Shown here: positions 7,457-18,288 of the stretch, piece after piece
Numbering within the stretch: position 1 is the first letter of the stretch
Layout: every line of letters begins with the position of its first letter
Origin: Rubrivivax sp.
Lineage (GTDB): Bacteria > Pseudomonadota > Gammaproteobacteria > Burkholderiales > Burkholderiaceae_C
Assembly: GCA_019635315.1 (NCBI GenBank)
Contig: JAHBZT010000004.1
Coordinates: 620,001-684,000 of the forward strand
Length of the DNA stretch: 64,000 nucleotides
Direction: 5' to 3'
Made by a program: the position numbers and the translations under genes
The notes under the pieces: generated by a model
Told to the model about the DNA's origin: nothing
The model's input: the letters and a program-made list of their open reading frames with translations, nothing else
Database searches by the model: none

Positions 7457-9690
7457 TCCTTGCGGGCGATGATCCTCTGGTTCTTCTCCACCGGGGCCTG
7501 CACCTCGGCGAGCTGGGCGTAGGCCAGCAGTTCGTCGACCTGGGTGACGGTCAGGCGCGCGATGCGCGTCTCGCGGTAGCCGAGGATGCGTCCGTTGTGC
7601 TCGATCGGCTCGCCGCGCGACAGCACGTTGAAGCTCTGGCCGGCGGCGACGCCATGCTTGCGCCCGAGGTTGATGATGGCCTGCGGGCCCTGCACGTCGA
7701 CGACGCGGCCCTTCAGCGGGTACTTGTCCTGCACGGTCGCGGCCACGGCCTGCGCGATGGTCGCCGCCAGTCGCGACGGGTCGGCCGGGGCGCCGGCACG
7801 CTCCGAGCGCACCATCGCCAGCTGCGTCGTCTCGGTGTCGATCGCGCGCACCGCGGCAGCCACGCCAGCGCCGGCGGCGCCGGGCGTGGTCAGCACGCCG
7901 GAGACCATCAGCCGTGCTGCGAGCACGCGGCCGAGCCGGATCTGCGTGTCCTGGTCGGCGAGCGCGGACGAGCCCAGCTGCACCTCGGCCAGCACCTTGT
8001 CCAACAGGCGCCGCTCGACGACCGTGAAGCCGCGCGCCTGCAGCTCGCGGATCAGTTCCTGCTGCAGCACGGTCTCGAAGCCGATGCGGCCGGCGCTGCC
8101 GGGTAGTGTCTGGTCCTGGAACGGCAGCACGGTCAGTGCCAGCGCCGGCGAGGTCCAGTCGTCGGCCGCGCCGGCCCCGGCCGGCCGCGGCGGCGGGTTG
8201 CGCAGCCGCTCGGCCAGCTCGCGCACCGCGGCGTCGATCTGCTGCTGGCGCGCGCGATCCTGCTCGTCGGCCAGCGCCTCCTGCGTCTGGCGCAGCAGCG
8301 CGACGGTCATCGCGTCGGCCGGGTCCAGCGCCTGCGCGCGCTCGAGCAGCGCCTTGGCGCGTGCCGGCTGCCCGGACTCGTTGAGCGCCACGGCCAGGTT
8401 GGACAGCGCGGGCACCGACTGCCGATCCTCGCGCACCGCCTGCTCGTAGGACTGCAGCGCGGCCTGGGGGTTCTGCGCACGCTGCGCGTTGCCGACGGCC
8501 AGCAGCGCCTGCGACTTCTGCCAGCCGAAGTCCGCCGCCGTCTGCGGCGACGCCGCCTGCTGCAGCGCCGCCTGCGCCGCCGGCGCCTGCCCGGCGGCGG
8601 CCAGCGCGCGGCCGCGCACCAGGTAGGCCGCACTTCGCGTCGGCGCACGGGCGATGATCTCGTTGGCCGCCGCCAGCGCGGCGGCATGGTCGCCACGCGC
8701 CAGCGCCACCTCGGCCAGGCCCTCGCGGCCCATCCACGCGACTTCCGGGTGCGTGCTGTCGGCCAGCGCGCGGAACAGGCGCTCGGCGTCGTCGACGCGG
8801 CCCAGGCGCAGCTGCTCGTAGGCGCGGTCGGCGCGCGCGATGTGCTCGACCCCGGGCGGCGGCGGCAGTGTGCCGGGCGCGGCGGACTTCGCCGCCGGCG
8901 ACGGCGGGTAGAAGTAGAAGTCGCCCTCCAGCGAGGTGTTCTCCCAGGGCACCTGCTCGCCGTTGCTGTCCAGGCGCACACCCAGGCGCACGCGCTTGAA
9001 GACCTCCTCGATCGGCGTGCCGGGACGCTCCAGGTTGGCCAGCAGGTGCTGCGTGTACAGGCCATGCGCGCCGCTGCCGTCGCTGGCCACGCTGCCCGGC
9101 GCGGTGGCGAAGGCGATCAGCGAGCCGATCGGCGCGTCCAGCTGCGACAGCCCGCCGCCGCCCGAACGTGAACTGCGCGCGAACGGGTTGTCGCGGCAGG
9201 CGTCGAGGATGACGACGTTGATGCGGTTCTTCGCCGTCTCCATCTTGTCCAGCACCTGCTGCACGTCGACGGCCTTGTACGGCACCTCGTCCTCGCGCCG
9301 GATGTCGGTGCCCACCGGCAGCAGGAAGTTGCGGCCCTTGATCTGCACGCCGTGGCCGGCGAAGTAGAAGAGGCCGGCGCCGCCGGCGCGCAGGCGGTCG
9401 CCGAAGGCCGTGACCGCCTCGCTCATCTGGCGCTGCGTCGCATTCAGCTTCAGGTCGACCGTGAAGCCGGCGCGCTGCAGTGCCCGCGCCACCGCGGTGG
9501 CGTCGTTGGCCGGGTTCGTGAGCGGCGCGTTGGCGTAGGTGGCGTTGCCGATCACCAGCGCGTGGCGCGGCTCGCCGACGGCGGCCGCGGCGACCACGTC
9601 GCGCGCCAGCACTGCCAGCAGCAGGGCCCCCAGCCAGCGCAGCAGCAGGGCCATCGGGGCCAGGGACGAACGACGCCGGGGCAGGGACAT
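7453..9690 (-). CDS. Caspase-like (C14) peptidase with TPR and CsgG-like domains
   Basis: The 745-residue product has an N-terminal signal or membrane segment (about residues 13-36), then a caspase fold starting RHALVIGNATY. The catalytic dyad is His113 in FYFAGHGVQ and Cys165 in VILDACRDNPF. TPR helices follow (about 285-490), then a CsgG-like domain (about 525-660) and a tail ending in a beta domain. It is expected to act in the periplasm or at the membrane. It heads a gene set with a second CsgG-like gene and the two-partner secretion pair. Bacterial C14 proteins are linked to protein processing, stress or cell death; which applies here is not visible. The ATG at 9690 has GGAGAG in front of it. 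Confidence 0.9.
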   Translation of the reverse strand: MSLPRRRSSLAPMALLLRWLGALLLAVLARDVVAAAAVGEPRHALVIGNATYANAPLTNPANDATAVARALQRAGFTVDLKLNATQRQMSEAVTAFGDRLRAGGAGLFYFAGHGVQIKGRNFLLPVGTDIRREDEVPYKAVDVQQVLDKMETAKNRINVVILDACRDNPFARSSRSGGGGLSQLDAPIGSLIAFATAPGSVASDGSGAHGLYTQHLLANLERPGTPIEEVFKRVRLGVRLDSNGEQVPWENTSLEGDFYFYPPSPAAKSAAPGTLPPPPGVEHIARADRAYEQLRLGRVDDAERLFRALADSTHPEVAWMGREGLAEVALARGDHAAALAAANEIIARAPTRSAAYLVRGRALAAAGQAPAAQAALQQAASPQTAADFGWQKSQALLAVGNAQRAQNPQAALQSYEQAVREDRQSVPALSNLAVALNESGQPARAKALLERAQALDPADAMTVALLRQTQEALADEQDRARQQQIDAAVRELAERLRNPPPRPAGAGAADDWTSPALALTVLPFQDQTLPGSAGRIGFETVLQQELIRELQARGFTVVERRLLDKVLAEVQLGSSALADQDTQIRLGRVLAARLMVSGVLTTPGAAGAGVAAAVRAIDTETTQLAMVRSERAGAPADPSRLAATIAQAVAATVQDKYPLKGRVVDVQGPQAIINLGRKHGVAAGQSFNVLSRGEPIEHNGRILGYRETRIARLTVTQVDELLAYAQLAEVQAPVEKNQRIIARKE

Positions 9691-9760
9691 CGAGGGGCTC
9701 TCCGCAGCAGGCGCCCGGCAGCAGCGCCGCGCGCCGCCGGCCGTGGGCCGGTGCCGGAGG

Positions 9761-9788
9761 ATGCTAAGCCAACGGCGCGCGCGGACAA
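9761..9788 (-). promoter_or_regulatory. Probable promoter of the caspase/TPS gene set
   Basis: On the minus strand TTGTCC (9788-9783) and TAGCAT (9766-9761) are separated by 16 bases, about 70 bases before the caspase start codon. This fits a housekeeping sigma-70 promoter. It was found by eye only. Confidence 0.4.
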
Positions 9789-9861
9789 CCGGTGTTCTGA
9801 GGAGAAATCGTGCCGAAGCGACGCGGCGGGCACCCGCTTCCGGGGGGGTGCGGCGCGCGCG

Positions 9862-10329
9862 TCAGGACTTCGCGGGCGAGGAGACCTTGTGCCGCATCAG
9901 GCGGCCCTTCTCGCGTTCCCAGTCGCGCTTCTTCTCGGACTCGCGCTTGTCGTGCTGGGCCTTGCCCTTGGCGAGCGCGATCTCGGCCTTCACGCGCCCG
10001 CCCTTGTAGTGCAGGTTCAGCGGCACCAGCGTGAAGCCCTTCTGCTCGACCTTGCCGATGAGGCGCCGGATCTCGTCCTTGTGCATCAGCAGCTTCTTCG
10101 TGCGGTCGGCCTCCGGCGTGACATGCGTGGACGCCGTGCGCAGGGCATTGATGCGGCAGCCGATCAGGAACAGCTCGCCGTCGCGGATCGTCACGTAGCC
10201 GTCGGTCAGCTGCACCTGGCCGGCGCGGATGGCCTTGACCTCCCAGCCGGCCAGCACGAGGCCGGCCTCGAAGTGTTCCTCGAGGTGGTAGTCGAAACGG
10301 GCGCGGCGGTTCTCGGCGATGGGGGCCAT
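9862..10329 (-). CDS. smpB: SsrA-binding protein SmpB
   Basis: Binds tmRNA and brings it to stalled ribosomes for trans-translation. The 155-residue product has the SmpB core: [32 protein letters not shown], then the [14 protein letters not shown] strand and the basic tail with [19 protein letters not shown]. The start was set at the ATG at 10329 (MAPIAENRR), which matches the usual SmpB N-terminus; upstream in-frame starts would add unrelated residues running into ratA. It is divergent from ratA, the usual arrangement in proteobacteria. Confidence 0.97.
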   Translation of the reverse strand: MAPIAENRRARFDYHLEEHFEAGLVLAGWEVKAIRAGQVQLTDGYVTIRDGELFLIGCRINALRTASTHVTPEADRTKKLLMHKDEIRRLIGKVEQKGFTLVPLNLHYKGGRVKAEIALAKGKAQHDKRESEKKRDWEREKGRLMRHKVSSPAKS

Positions 10330-10376
10330 GTCGGGCCTGAAGGTGGGGCCCGGGCAATCTTCTGCAAGGCCGCTTC

Positions 10377-10394
10377 TACAATCGCTGCATTGTA
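10377..10394. promoter_or_regulatory. Perfect palindrome TACAAT-N6-ATTGTA between smpB and ratA (back-to-back -10 elements)
   Basis: TACAATCGCTGCATTGTA reads TACAAT on both strands. On the plus strand this is a good -10 for ratA, whose ATG starts at the last base of the palindrome, so the ratA mRNA would be almost leaderless. On the minus strand the other TACAAT can serve smpB with a leader of roughly 50 bases. No strong -35 was seen on either side. The symmetry could also be a regulator site. Confidence 0.5.
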
Positions 10395-10846
10395 TGAAGC
10401 ACGTTCGCAGGTCGGTCCTGCTGTGGTACTCGCCGCGCGAGATGTACGAGCTGGTCACCGCGGTCGACGCCTACCCCCAGTTCCTGCCCTGGTGCGCCAG
10501 CGCCGAGGTGCTGCAGCAGCATGACGACGGCATCACCGCGCGCCTGGGCCTGGCCTACATGGGCGTCAGGCACGCCTTCACGACGCGCAACCAGCATGTG
10601 CCGGCCGAGTCGGTGACGGTGCAGCTGGTCGACGGGCCGTTCTCGCTGCTGGCCGGCACCTGGCTGTTCCGCCCGCTCGGTCGGCCGGGCAGCGAGCAGC
10701 AGGCCTGCAAGATCGAGTTCGACTTGCGCTACGCCTTCGCGAGCCCGGCGCTGGAGACGGTGGTCAGCCCGGTCTTCGACCGCGTCGCCGACACCTTCGT
10801 CGATTCCTTCGTGCGCCGCGCCGAGGACGTCTACGGGGCGCGCTGA
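10394..10846 (+). CDS. ratA: RatA family toxin / coenzyme Q-binding START-domain protein
   Basis: The 150-residue product starts [21 protein letters not shown], the typical opening of the RatA/Coq10 family, followed by [11 protein letters not shown] and the C-terminal helix [21 protein letters not shown]. The E. coli protein (RatA) blocks ribosomal subunit joining; the mitochondrial relative Coq10 binds ubiquinone. Neither function can be chosen here. It is followed two bases later by rnfH, and lies divergent from smpB, as in many proteobacteria. No ribosome binding site is visible before the ATG at 10394, in keeping with a near-leaderless mRNA. Confidence 0.92.
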   Translation: MKHVRRSVLLWYSPREMYELVTAVDAYPQFLPWCASAEVLQQHDDGITARLGLAYMGVRHAFTTRNQHVPAESVTVQLVDGPFSLLAGTWLFRPLGRPGSEQQACKIEFDLRYAFASPALETVVSPVFDRVADTFVDSFVRRAEDVYGAR

Positions 10847-10848
10847 CG

Positions 10849-11178
10849 ATGAGCGTGGCTGCCCCCCTGCGCGTGGAGGTCGTCTACTGCCCGCGTCCCG
10901 GGGTCGTCGACCTCGTGGCGCTGACACTGGCACCAGGGGCCACGCTGGCCGACGCGCTGCGCGCCAGCGGCCTGCCCCAGCGTCACGCGCTGGCGGCCGA
11001 CGCGCTGCGCGCCGGGATCTGGGGGCGCGTGCGCGACGCCGGCACCCGACTGCGGGACGGCGACCGCGTGGAGCTGTACCGGCCGCTGCAGGTCGACCCG
11101 AAGGAGGCGCGTCGGCAGCGCTACCGCCAGCACAAGGAACGCCTGGCGGCGATGAAGCCGCGGCTGCGCGCGGCCTGA
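10849..11178 (+). CDS. rnfH: RnfH family (UPF0125) ubiquitin-like protein
   Basis: Small 109-residue protein with the RnfH pattern: RVEVVYCPRPGVVDLVALTL, then LADALRASGL and the strand DGDRVELYRPLQVDPKEARRQR. The fold is beta-grasp (ThiS/ubiquitin-like). Function is unknown beyond the fold; the name comes from association with rnf operons in other bacteria. Its ATG is two bases after the ratA stop, so the two genes are one transcription unit. Confidence 0.92.
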   Translation: MSVAAPLRVEVVYCPRPGVVDLVALTLAPGATLADALRASGLPQRHALAADALRAGIWGRVRDAGTRLRDGDRVELYRPLQVDPKEARRQRYRQHKERLAAMKPRLRAA

Positions 11179-11221
11179 GCGTGACGGGCGCCGGGCGCGC
11201 GTCCGGGCCGGAACGCGCCGG

Positions 11222-11767
11222 CTAACGGCAGTCCGAGGCCATGACCTCGCGGGCCCGGCGCATCTCGTCGGCGCGGCCCTTGTCGTCGAGCACCTCGCGC
11301 TCGCCCTTGTCGTTCATGCGCGCGATGCGCTGGCCGCTCTCCAGCGCCGCCAGGTGGCTGCGCGCGCGGCGGCAGTTCTCGGCCCGCTGCTCGGCGATCT
11401 TCTTGTCCTCGGCGCGTTGGCGCGCCGCCTCTTCCTGCTCGGCGGCGCGCTTGCGCGCCTCGAGCTCGCGGTCGACCGTCGGGCGGGCGGGTGCGGCCGG
11501 CGCGGCGGTCGGCGCCGATGCCGGCTCGGCGGGTGCGGCCGCTGCGGCAGCCCGCTGCGGCTGCGGCTGCGGACGGCTCAGGATGTCCTTCTCCGGGATC
11601 TCCTTGGGCGGCGGGCGGTCGCTGGCATTGATCTGGCCATTGGCGTCGCGCCAGGTCCACTGGGCCAGTGCCGGCGCCGCCAGCGCCAGCGACAGCGACA
11701 GCAGTGCCAGCGCGCAGGCGCGCGGCCACGGGGTACGGGCGGTCCGGGGCAGGGCGGTCGTCGGCAT
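11222..11767 (-). CDS. DUF4124 domain secreted protein
   Basis: The 181-residue product has a signal peptide (ACALALLSLSLALAAPALAQ), then the DUF4124 pattern WTWRDANGQINASDRPPP, an Ala/Pro linker and a charged helical stretch rich in Glu, Arg and Lys (about residues 95-181) likely to form a coiled coil. It is expected in the periplasm. DUF4124 proteins have no settled function. It is convergent with rnfH and divergent from guaB, a common position in Burkholderiales. Confidence 0.88.
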   Translation of the reverse strand: MPTTALPRTARTPWPRACALALLSLSLALAAPALAQWTWRDANGQINASDRPPPKEIPEKDILSRPQPQPQRAAAAAAPAEPASAPTAAPAAPARPTVDRELEARKRAAEQEEAARQRAEDKKIAEQRAENCRRARSHLAALESGQRIARMNDKGEREVLDDKGRADEMRRAREVMASDCR

Positions 11768-11780
11768 CGCGGCAGTGTAG

Positions 11781-13379
<1,599 letters not shown>

Positions 13380-13406
13380 CCCCGGGCCCCCGCTGGCGCC
13401 GCCGCC

Positions 13407-14672
13407 GTGAAGCCACCGACCACCGACGGCCGCAGGACAGCGGCGATGCCCTTCATCATGATCGTGGTGCTGATCGACATGCTGTCGATCGGCATCATCG
13501 TGCCGGTGCTGCCGGCGCTGGTCGGCGAGTTCACGTCCGACGCCGCCGCGCAGGCGCACTGGTACGGCGTCGTGACCTTCTCGTTCGCGCTCGCCAGCTT
13601 CTTCGGCGCGCCGCTGCTGGGCGCGCTGTCGGACCGCTTCGGGCGCCGGCCGGTGCTGCTGATCGGCTTCTGCGGGCTGGCGCTCAACTTCTTCGCCACC
13701 GCGCTGGCCAGCGCGTTGTGGATGCTGATCGCGTCGCGCATCGTCGGCGGCGTCACGCAGGCCAATGCGGCGGTCGCCAACGCCTATGTCGCCGACATCA
13801 CGCCGCCCGAGCAGCGCGCGCGCCGCTTCGGGCTGCTGGGCGCGATGTTCGGCATCGGCTTCATCCTGGGTCCGGTGCTGGGCGGGCTGCTCGGCGGCAT
13901 CGACCTGCGGCTGCCGTTCTGGGTCGCCGGTGCGCTGACGATGCTGAACTTCGCCTACGGGCTGGTCGTGCTGCCGGAGTCGCTGCCGGCGGAACGCCGC
14001 CGTGCCGTCACCTGGCGCGCGGCCAACCCGCTGCTGGCGCTGAAGGCGCTGACGCGGCTGGCGGGCATCGGCCCGCTGGTGGCGGTGCTGGCCTTGTCCG
14101 GCCTGGCGCAGTTCACGCTCTACACGACCTGGGTGCTGCACAACAGCTTCAAGTTCGGCTGGGGGCCGACGGAGAACGGCTGGTCGCTGTTCGTCGTCGG
14201 CCTCGTCAGCGCGCTGGTGCAGGGCGTGCTGCTGGGCCGGCTGCTCAAGCGCTTCCCGCCCTGGCGGCTGGCACTGATGGGCCTGGCGTCGTCGACGCTC
14301 GCCTACCTGGCGTGGGGTGCAGCGACCGCCGGCTGGGTGATGTACGTGGTGATCCTGGCCAACGTGCTGGGCAACACGGTGGCCGCCGCGATGCAGAGCA
14401 TCGTCTCCGGCGCCGCCGATGCGCGCGAGCAGGGCAGCACGATGGGCGCGCTGAGTTCGCTCAACAGCCTGATGGCTGTGCTGGCGCCGGCCATCGCGGC
14501 GCCGCTGCTGGGCCTGGTGGCACCGCTGCCGCAGGGCGACTGGCGGCTGGGCCTGCCGATGTTCTTCTGCGCCGCGCTGCAGGCGCTGGCGCTGATGCTG
14601 GCCTGGGCGCACTTCCGGCGCAGCGGTGCCGCCGCCCAGCCGGCGCCTTCCTCGGCCTCCACCGCCGCGTGA
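13407..14672 (+). CDS. MFS transporter, TetA-like (TCR/Tet family)
   Basis: Inner-membrane transporter of about 421 residues with twelve likely membrane segments. The A-loop motif is [12 protein letters not shown] (between segments 2 and 3) and the segment 5 motif is [10 protein letters not shown], both typical of drug/H+ antiporters of the TCR/Tet group. The start used is a GTG at 13407 without a good ribosome site; an ATG at 13446 (408 residues) has AGGA at the right distance and is equally possible. The gene lies inside guaB-guaA with gaps of 27 and 19 bases, so it should be co-transcribed with GMP synthesis. The substrate is unknown; export of a purine analogue is a guess from context. 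Confidence 0.85.
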   Translation: MKPPTTDGRRTAAMPFIMIVVLIDMLSIGIIVPVLPALVGEFTSDAAAQAHWYGVVTFSFALASFFGAPLLGALSDRFGRRPVLLIGFCGLALNFFATALASALWMLIASRIVGGVTQANAAVANAYVADITPPEQRARRFGLLGAMFGIGFILGPVLGGLLGGIDLRLPFWVAGALTMLNFAYGLVVLPESLPAERRRAVTWRAANPLLALKALTRLAGIGPLVAVLALSGLAQFTLYTTWVLHNSFKFGWGPTENGWSLFVVGLVSALVQGVLLGRLLKRFPPWRLALMGLASSTLAYLAWGAATAGWVMYVVILANVLGNTVAAAMQSIVSGAADAREQGSTMGALSSLNSLMAVLAPAIAAPLLGLVAPLPQGDWRLGLPMFFCAALQALALMLAWAHFRRSGAAAQPAPSSASTAA

Positions 14673-14691
14673 CCCCCGAATGCAAGCGACC

Positions 14692-16275
<1,584 letters not shown>

Positions 16276-16328
16276 CGGGTTCCCGCCGCCCAGGAGGCGT
16301 CGAAGGTCAGCGGCATCGGCCCCGACGA

Positions 16329-16832
16329 TCAACCGGTGCGCTTGTGCCGGTGGCGGCGGTCGGCCTTGGGCAACTCGACGTCGGTCATCCAGGACGCGAC
16401 TCGTCTCTCGAGCTTGCCGATCAGCTCGTCCAGCGCCTGCCGCTCCTGCGGCGCGAGGGCGGAGAGCAGCCGCTCGTTGAGTTCCTGCACGATCGGGTAG
16501 AGCGCTTCGAAGATCTCCCGGCCGCGGTCGTTCAGGGCAATGACCACGTGTCGCCGGTCACTGGGAACCGGGCTGCGCGTGGCGATGGCCTTGGCCACGA
16601 GTTGCGAGATGGCCCTCGAGGTGGGGCCGGGCGGCAGCCGGGCACGCTCGGCCAGCTCCGACGAACTGCATGGGCCCTGCAGGCCGAGGATGGCGATCAG
16701 GCGCCACTCTCGCCGGCTGATGCCGTATCGGCCCTCGCAGTAGCGGACCAGCGGCTGACCGCTGTTCGCGGCCAGGCGGTTGAGGCGAAAGAGGATGAGC
16801 TCGCGCCGAGCTCCTGAACCGCTCGTGGTCAC
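16329..16832 (-). CDS. MarR family transcriptional regulator
   Basis: The 167-residue product has the MarR winged helix: YGISRREWRLIAILG, then CSSSELAERARLPPGPTSRAISQLVAKA (recognition helix region) and the wing with SDRRHVVIALNDRGREIFEAL. Dimerisation helices flank it. The start is a GTG at 16832 with AGGAG nine bases upstream; between them lies an ATG-TCG-TGA minimal frame that overlaps the start. It is divergent from the Bug/sulfatase pair, and a palindrome over that pair's promoter (17134-17158) is its likely target. HpaR, the repressor of E. coli hpa genes, is also a MarR protein, so control of the nearby hpa genes cannot be excluded. Confidence 0.9.
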   Translation of the reverse strand: MTTSGSGARRELILFRLNRLAANSGQPLVRYCEGRYGISRREWRLIAILGLQGPCSSSELAERARLPPGPTSRAISQLVAKAIATRSPVPSDRRHVVIALNDRGREIFEALYPIVQELNERLLSALAPQERQALDELIGKLERRVASWMTDVELPKADRRHRHKRTG

Positions 16833-17133
16833 GACATGGTGCTCCTCTGCGGTGACGGTCGCGGCCGCGGCCGCGCTCCTGGCCGTGCTGTTCGGCGCGA
16901 CGGAACCGTGGGCAGGCTCACGAGTTTGCCGGACCGGTTCGCCGGCATCCCAGTGCTGAGCAAGCGCGACCGGACAGGGAGCATCCGCAAACCATTCTCG
17001 TGCAGCGCCGCCAGGGTGGTGTCGACGGATTGTGCAGGCGGCCCGCGCTGCCGGCCGGCGCGTGGTTTCCGGCGATGGCGGGCGGTCGAGGCCCCTGCGT
17101 CGCGGGGCGACGCCTTGGCGGTGATAACCCTAG

Positions 17134-17158
17134 CGACACTTGATTTGATGAAGTGTCG
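17134..17158. promoter_or_regulatory. Palindromic operator, probable MarR site
   Basis: CGACACTT (17134-17141) and AAGTGTCG (17151-17158) are perfect inverted arms of eight bases around a nine-base centre with partial symmetry. Arm length and overall size fit a MarR dimer site. It covers the -35 element of the promoter in front of the Bug gene, which suggests repression. Confidence 0.6.
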
Positions 17159-17173
17159 ATCGTTCGCCTAGAG
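17145..17173 (+). promoter_or_regulatory. Probable promoter of Bug-sulfatase genes
   Basis: TTGATG (17145-17150), a 17-base spacer, then TAGAGT (17168-17173), 54 bases before the start codon. The -35 lies inside the palindrome described above. Confidence 0.5.
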
Positions 17174-17226
17174 TGGTCCGCAAGCGCGCTGCGGCACCTG
17201 CAGCGTTCGCGGATCAGGAGACACGC

Positions 17227-18231
17227 ATGAAGGATGTTCGACTCGCCGCCGCCCTGGCCACCTCGCGCCGCGCGCTCCTGCTGGGCGGCGTGGCGCTGGC
17301 CGCAGGTTTCGCGCCAGTCGCGATGGCGCAAGGCTGGCCGAGCAAACCCGTGACCATCATCGTCGGGGTCCCGCCCGGGGGGGCGCTCGACCCGTTCACA
17401 CGGGCCCTGGCGGACCAGCTCGCCAAGGTGACGGGCGGCACCTTCGTGGTGGAGAACCGGCCCGGCGCGAATGGCAACCTGGGCGCCGAAGCGGCGTTGA
17501 GGGCCCCGGCCGATGGCCACACGCTGTGGATCGGCACCCAGTCGATGGTGGCCATCAATCCCTTCGCCTATGCCCAGCTGCGCTGGAAGCCCAGCGACTT
17601 CAAGCCCGTGCTGAAGGGCGTGGAGGCACCGCTGGTGCTGGTGACGCACCCCTCGGTGCCGGCGAAGTCCTTCCCGGACCTGGCGAAGTGGGTCCAGGAT
17701 CCGGCCAACAAGGCCGCGTATGCGTCCTTCAGCCCCGGAACGCCGTCGCACTTCCTCGGCTTCCAGCTCAACGAGCGCCTGAAGGCCAACATGACGCACA
17801 TCCCCTACAAGGGCTCGCCCCCGCAGGTCACGGACATCCTCGGTGGCCAGGTGCCGTTGGGCTTCACCCAGCTGGCCACCGCCGTGCCCCACGTCAAGGA
17901 CGGCAGGCTGAATGCCATCGCCGTGACCAGTGCCGAGCGGTCGCGCCACCTGCCGCAGGTGCCGACCCTGGCCGAGCTCGGCCACAAGGACCTGGGCACG
18001 ACGATCTGGTTCGGCCTCTTCGTTCCGGCCGCGGTGCCGCCCGCCATCGTCGAGACCATCCGTGCGGCGGCGCAGAAGGCACATGCCGACCCCGGCTACC
18101 GCAGCCGGCTCGAAGCGCTCAACTTCGACGTCCCGAACGAATCGGTGGCCGAGTTCGAGCAGACGATCGCGGCCGACTCGGCGCGCTGGGCCGCCCTGGT
18201 GAAGGCGACCGGCTTCAAGGCAGCCGACTGA
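17227..18231 (+). CDS. Bug (TctC-like) tripartite tricarboxylate solute-binding protein
   Basis: Periplasmic binding protein of 334 residues. It has an N-terminal twin-Arg-like signal (ATSRRALLLGGVALAAGFAPVAMAQ) and the Bug family opening WPSKPVTIIVGVPPGGALDPFTRALADQL, ENRPGANGNLGAEA, then HIPYKGSPPQVTDILGGQV. Bug proteins bind small carboxylates or aromatic acids; many, as here, have no membrane partners nearby. The ATG at 17227 has AGGAG six bases upstream. The sulfatase gene follows after 57 bases, so the ligand may be a sulfated compound or the acid released from one. This is inference from position. Confidence 0.93.
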   Translation: MKDVRLAAALATSRRALLLGGVALAAGFAPVAMAQGWPSKPVTIIVGVPPGGALDPFTRALADQLAKVTGGTFVVENRPGANGNLGAEAALRAPADGHTLWIGTQSMVAINPFAYAQLRWKPSDFKPVLKGVEAPLVLVTHPSVPAKSFPDLAKWVQDPANKAAYASFSPGTPSHFLGFQLNERLKANMTHIPYKGSPPQVTDILGGQVPLGFTQLATAVPHVKDGRLNAIAVTSAERSRHLPQVPTLAELGHKDLGTTIWFGLFVPAAVPPAIVETIRAAAQKAHADPGYRSRLEALNFDVPNESVAEFEQTIAADSARWAALVKATGFKAAD

Positions 18232-18288
18232 CCCCGCACTTGCGACCGCGGTGGCGGGCCGGCGGATCGCAACACGGCGCGCCAGGAC

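Larger units (their letters stand above)
16833..17226. other. Intergenic region between marR-type gene and Bug gene
   Basis: The 394 bases carry the marR ribosome site at the left end and a promoter with an overlapping palindrome at 17134-17173. The stretch 16860-17125 shows no convincing coding sequence: the open frame there has no ribosome site and an arginine-rich, non-conserved composition. Confidence 0.6.

Noticed and set aside
16836-17171. 111-codon plus-strand frame between marR and the Bug gene
   Set aside because: No ribosome site; Arg/Ala/Pro-rich composition; it runs through the promoter and operator of the Bug gene.
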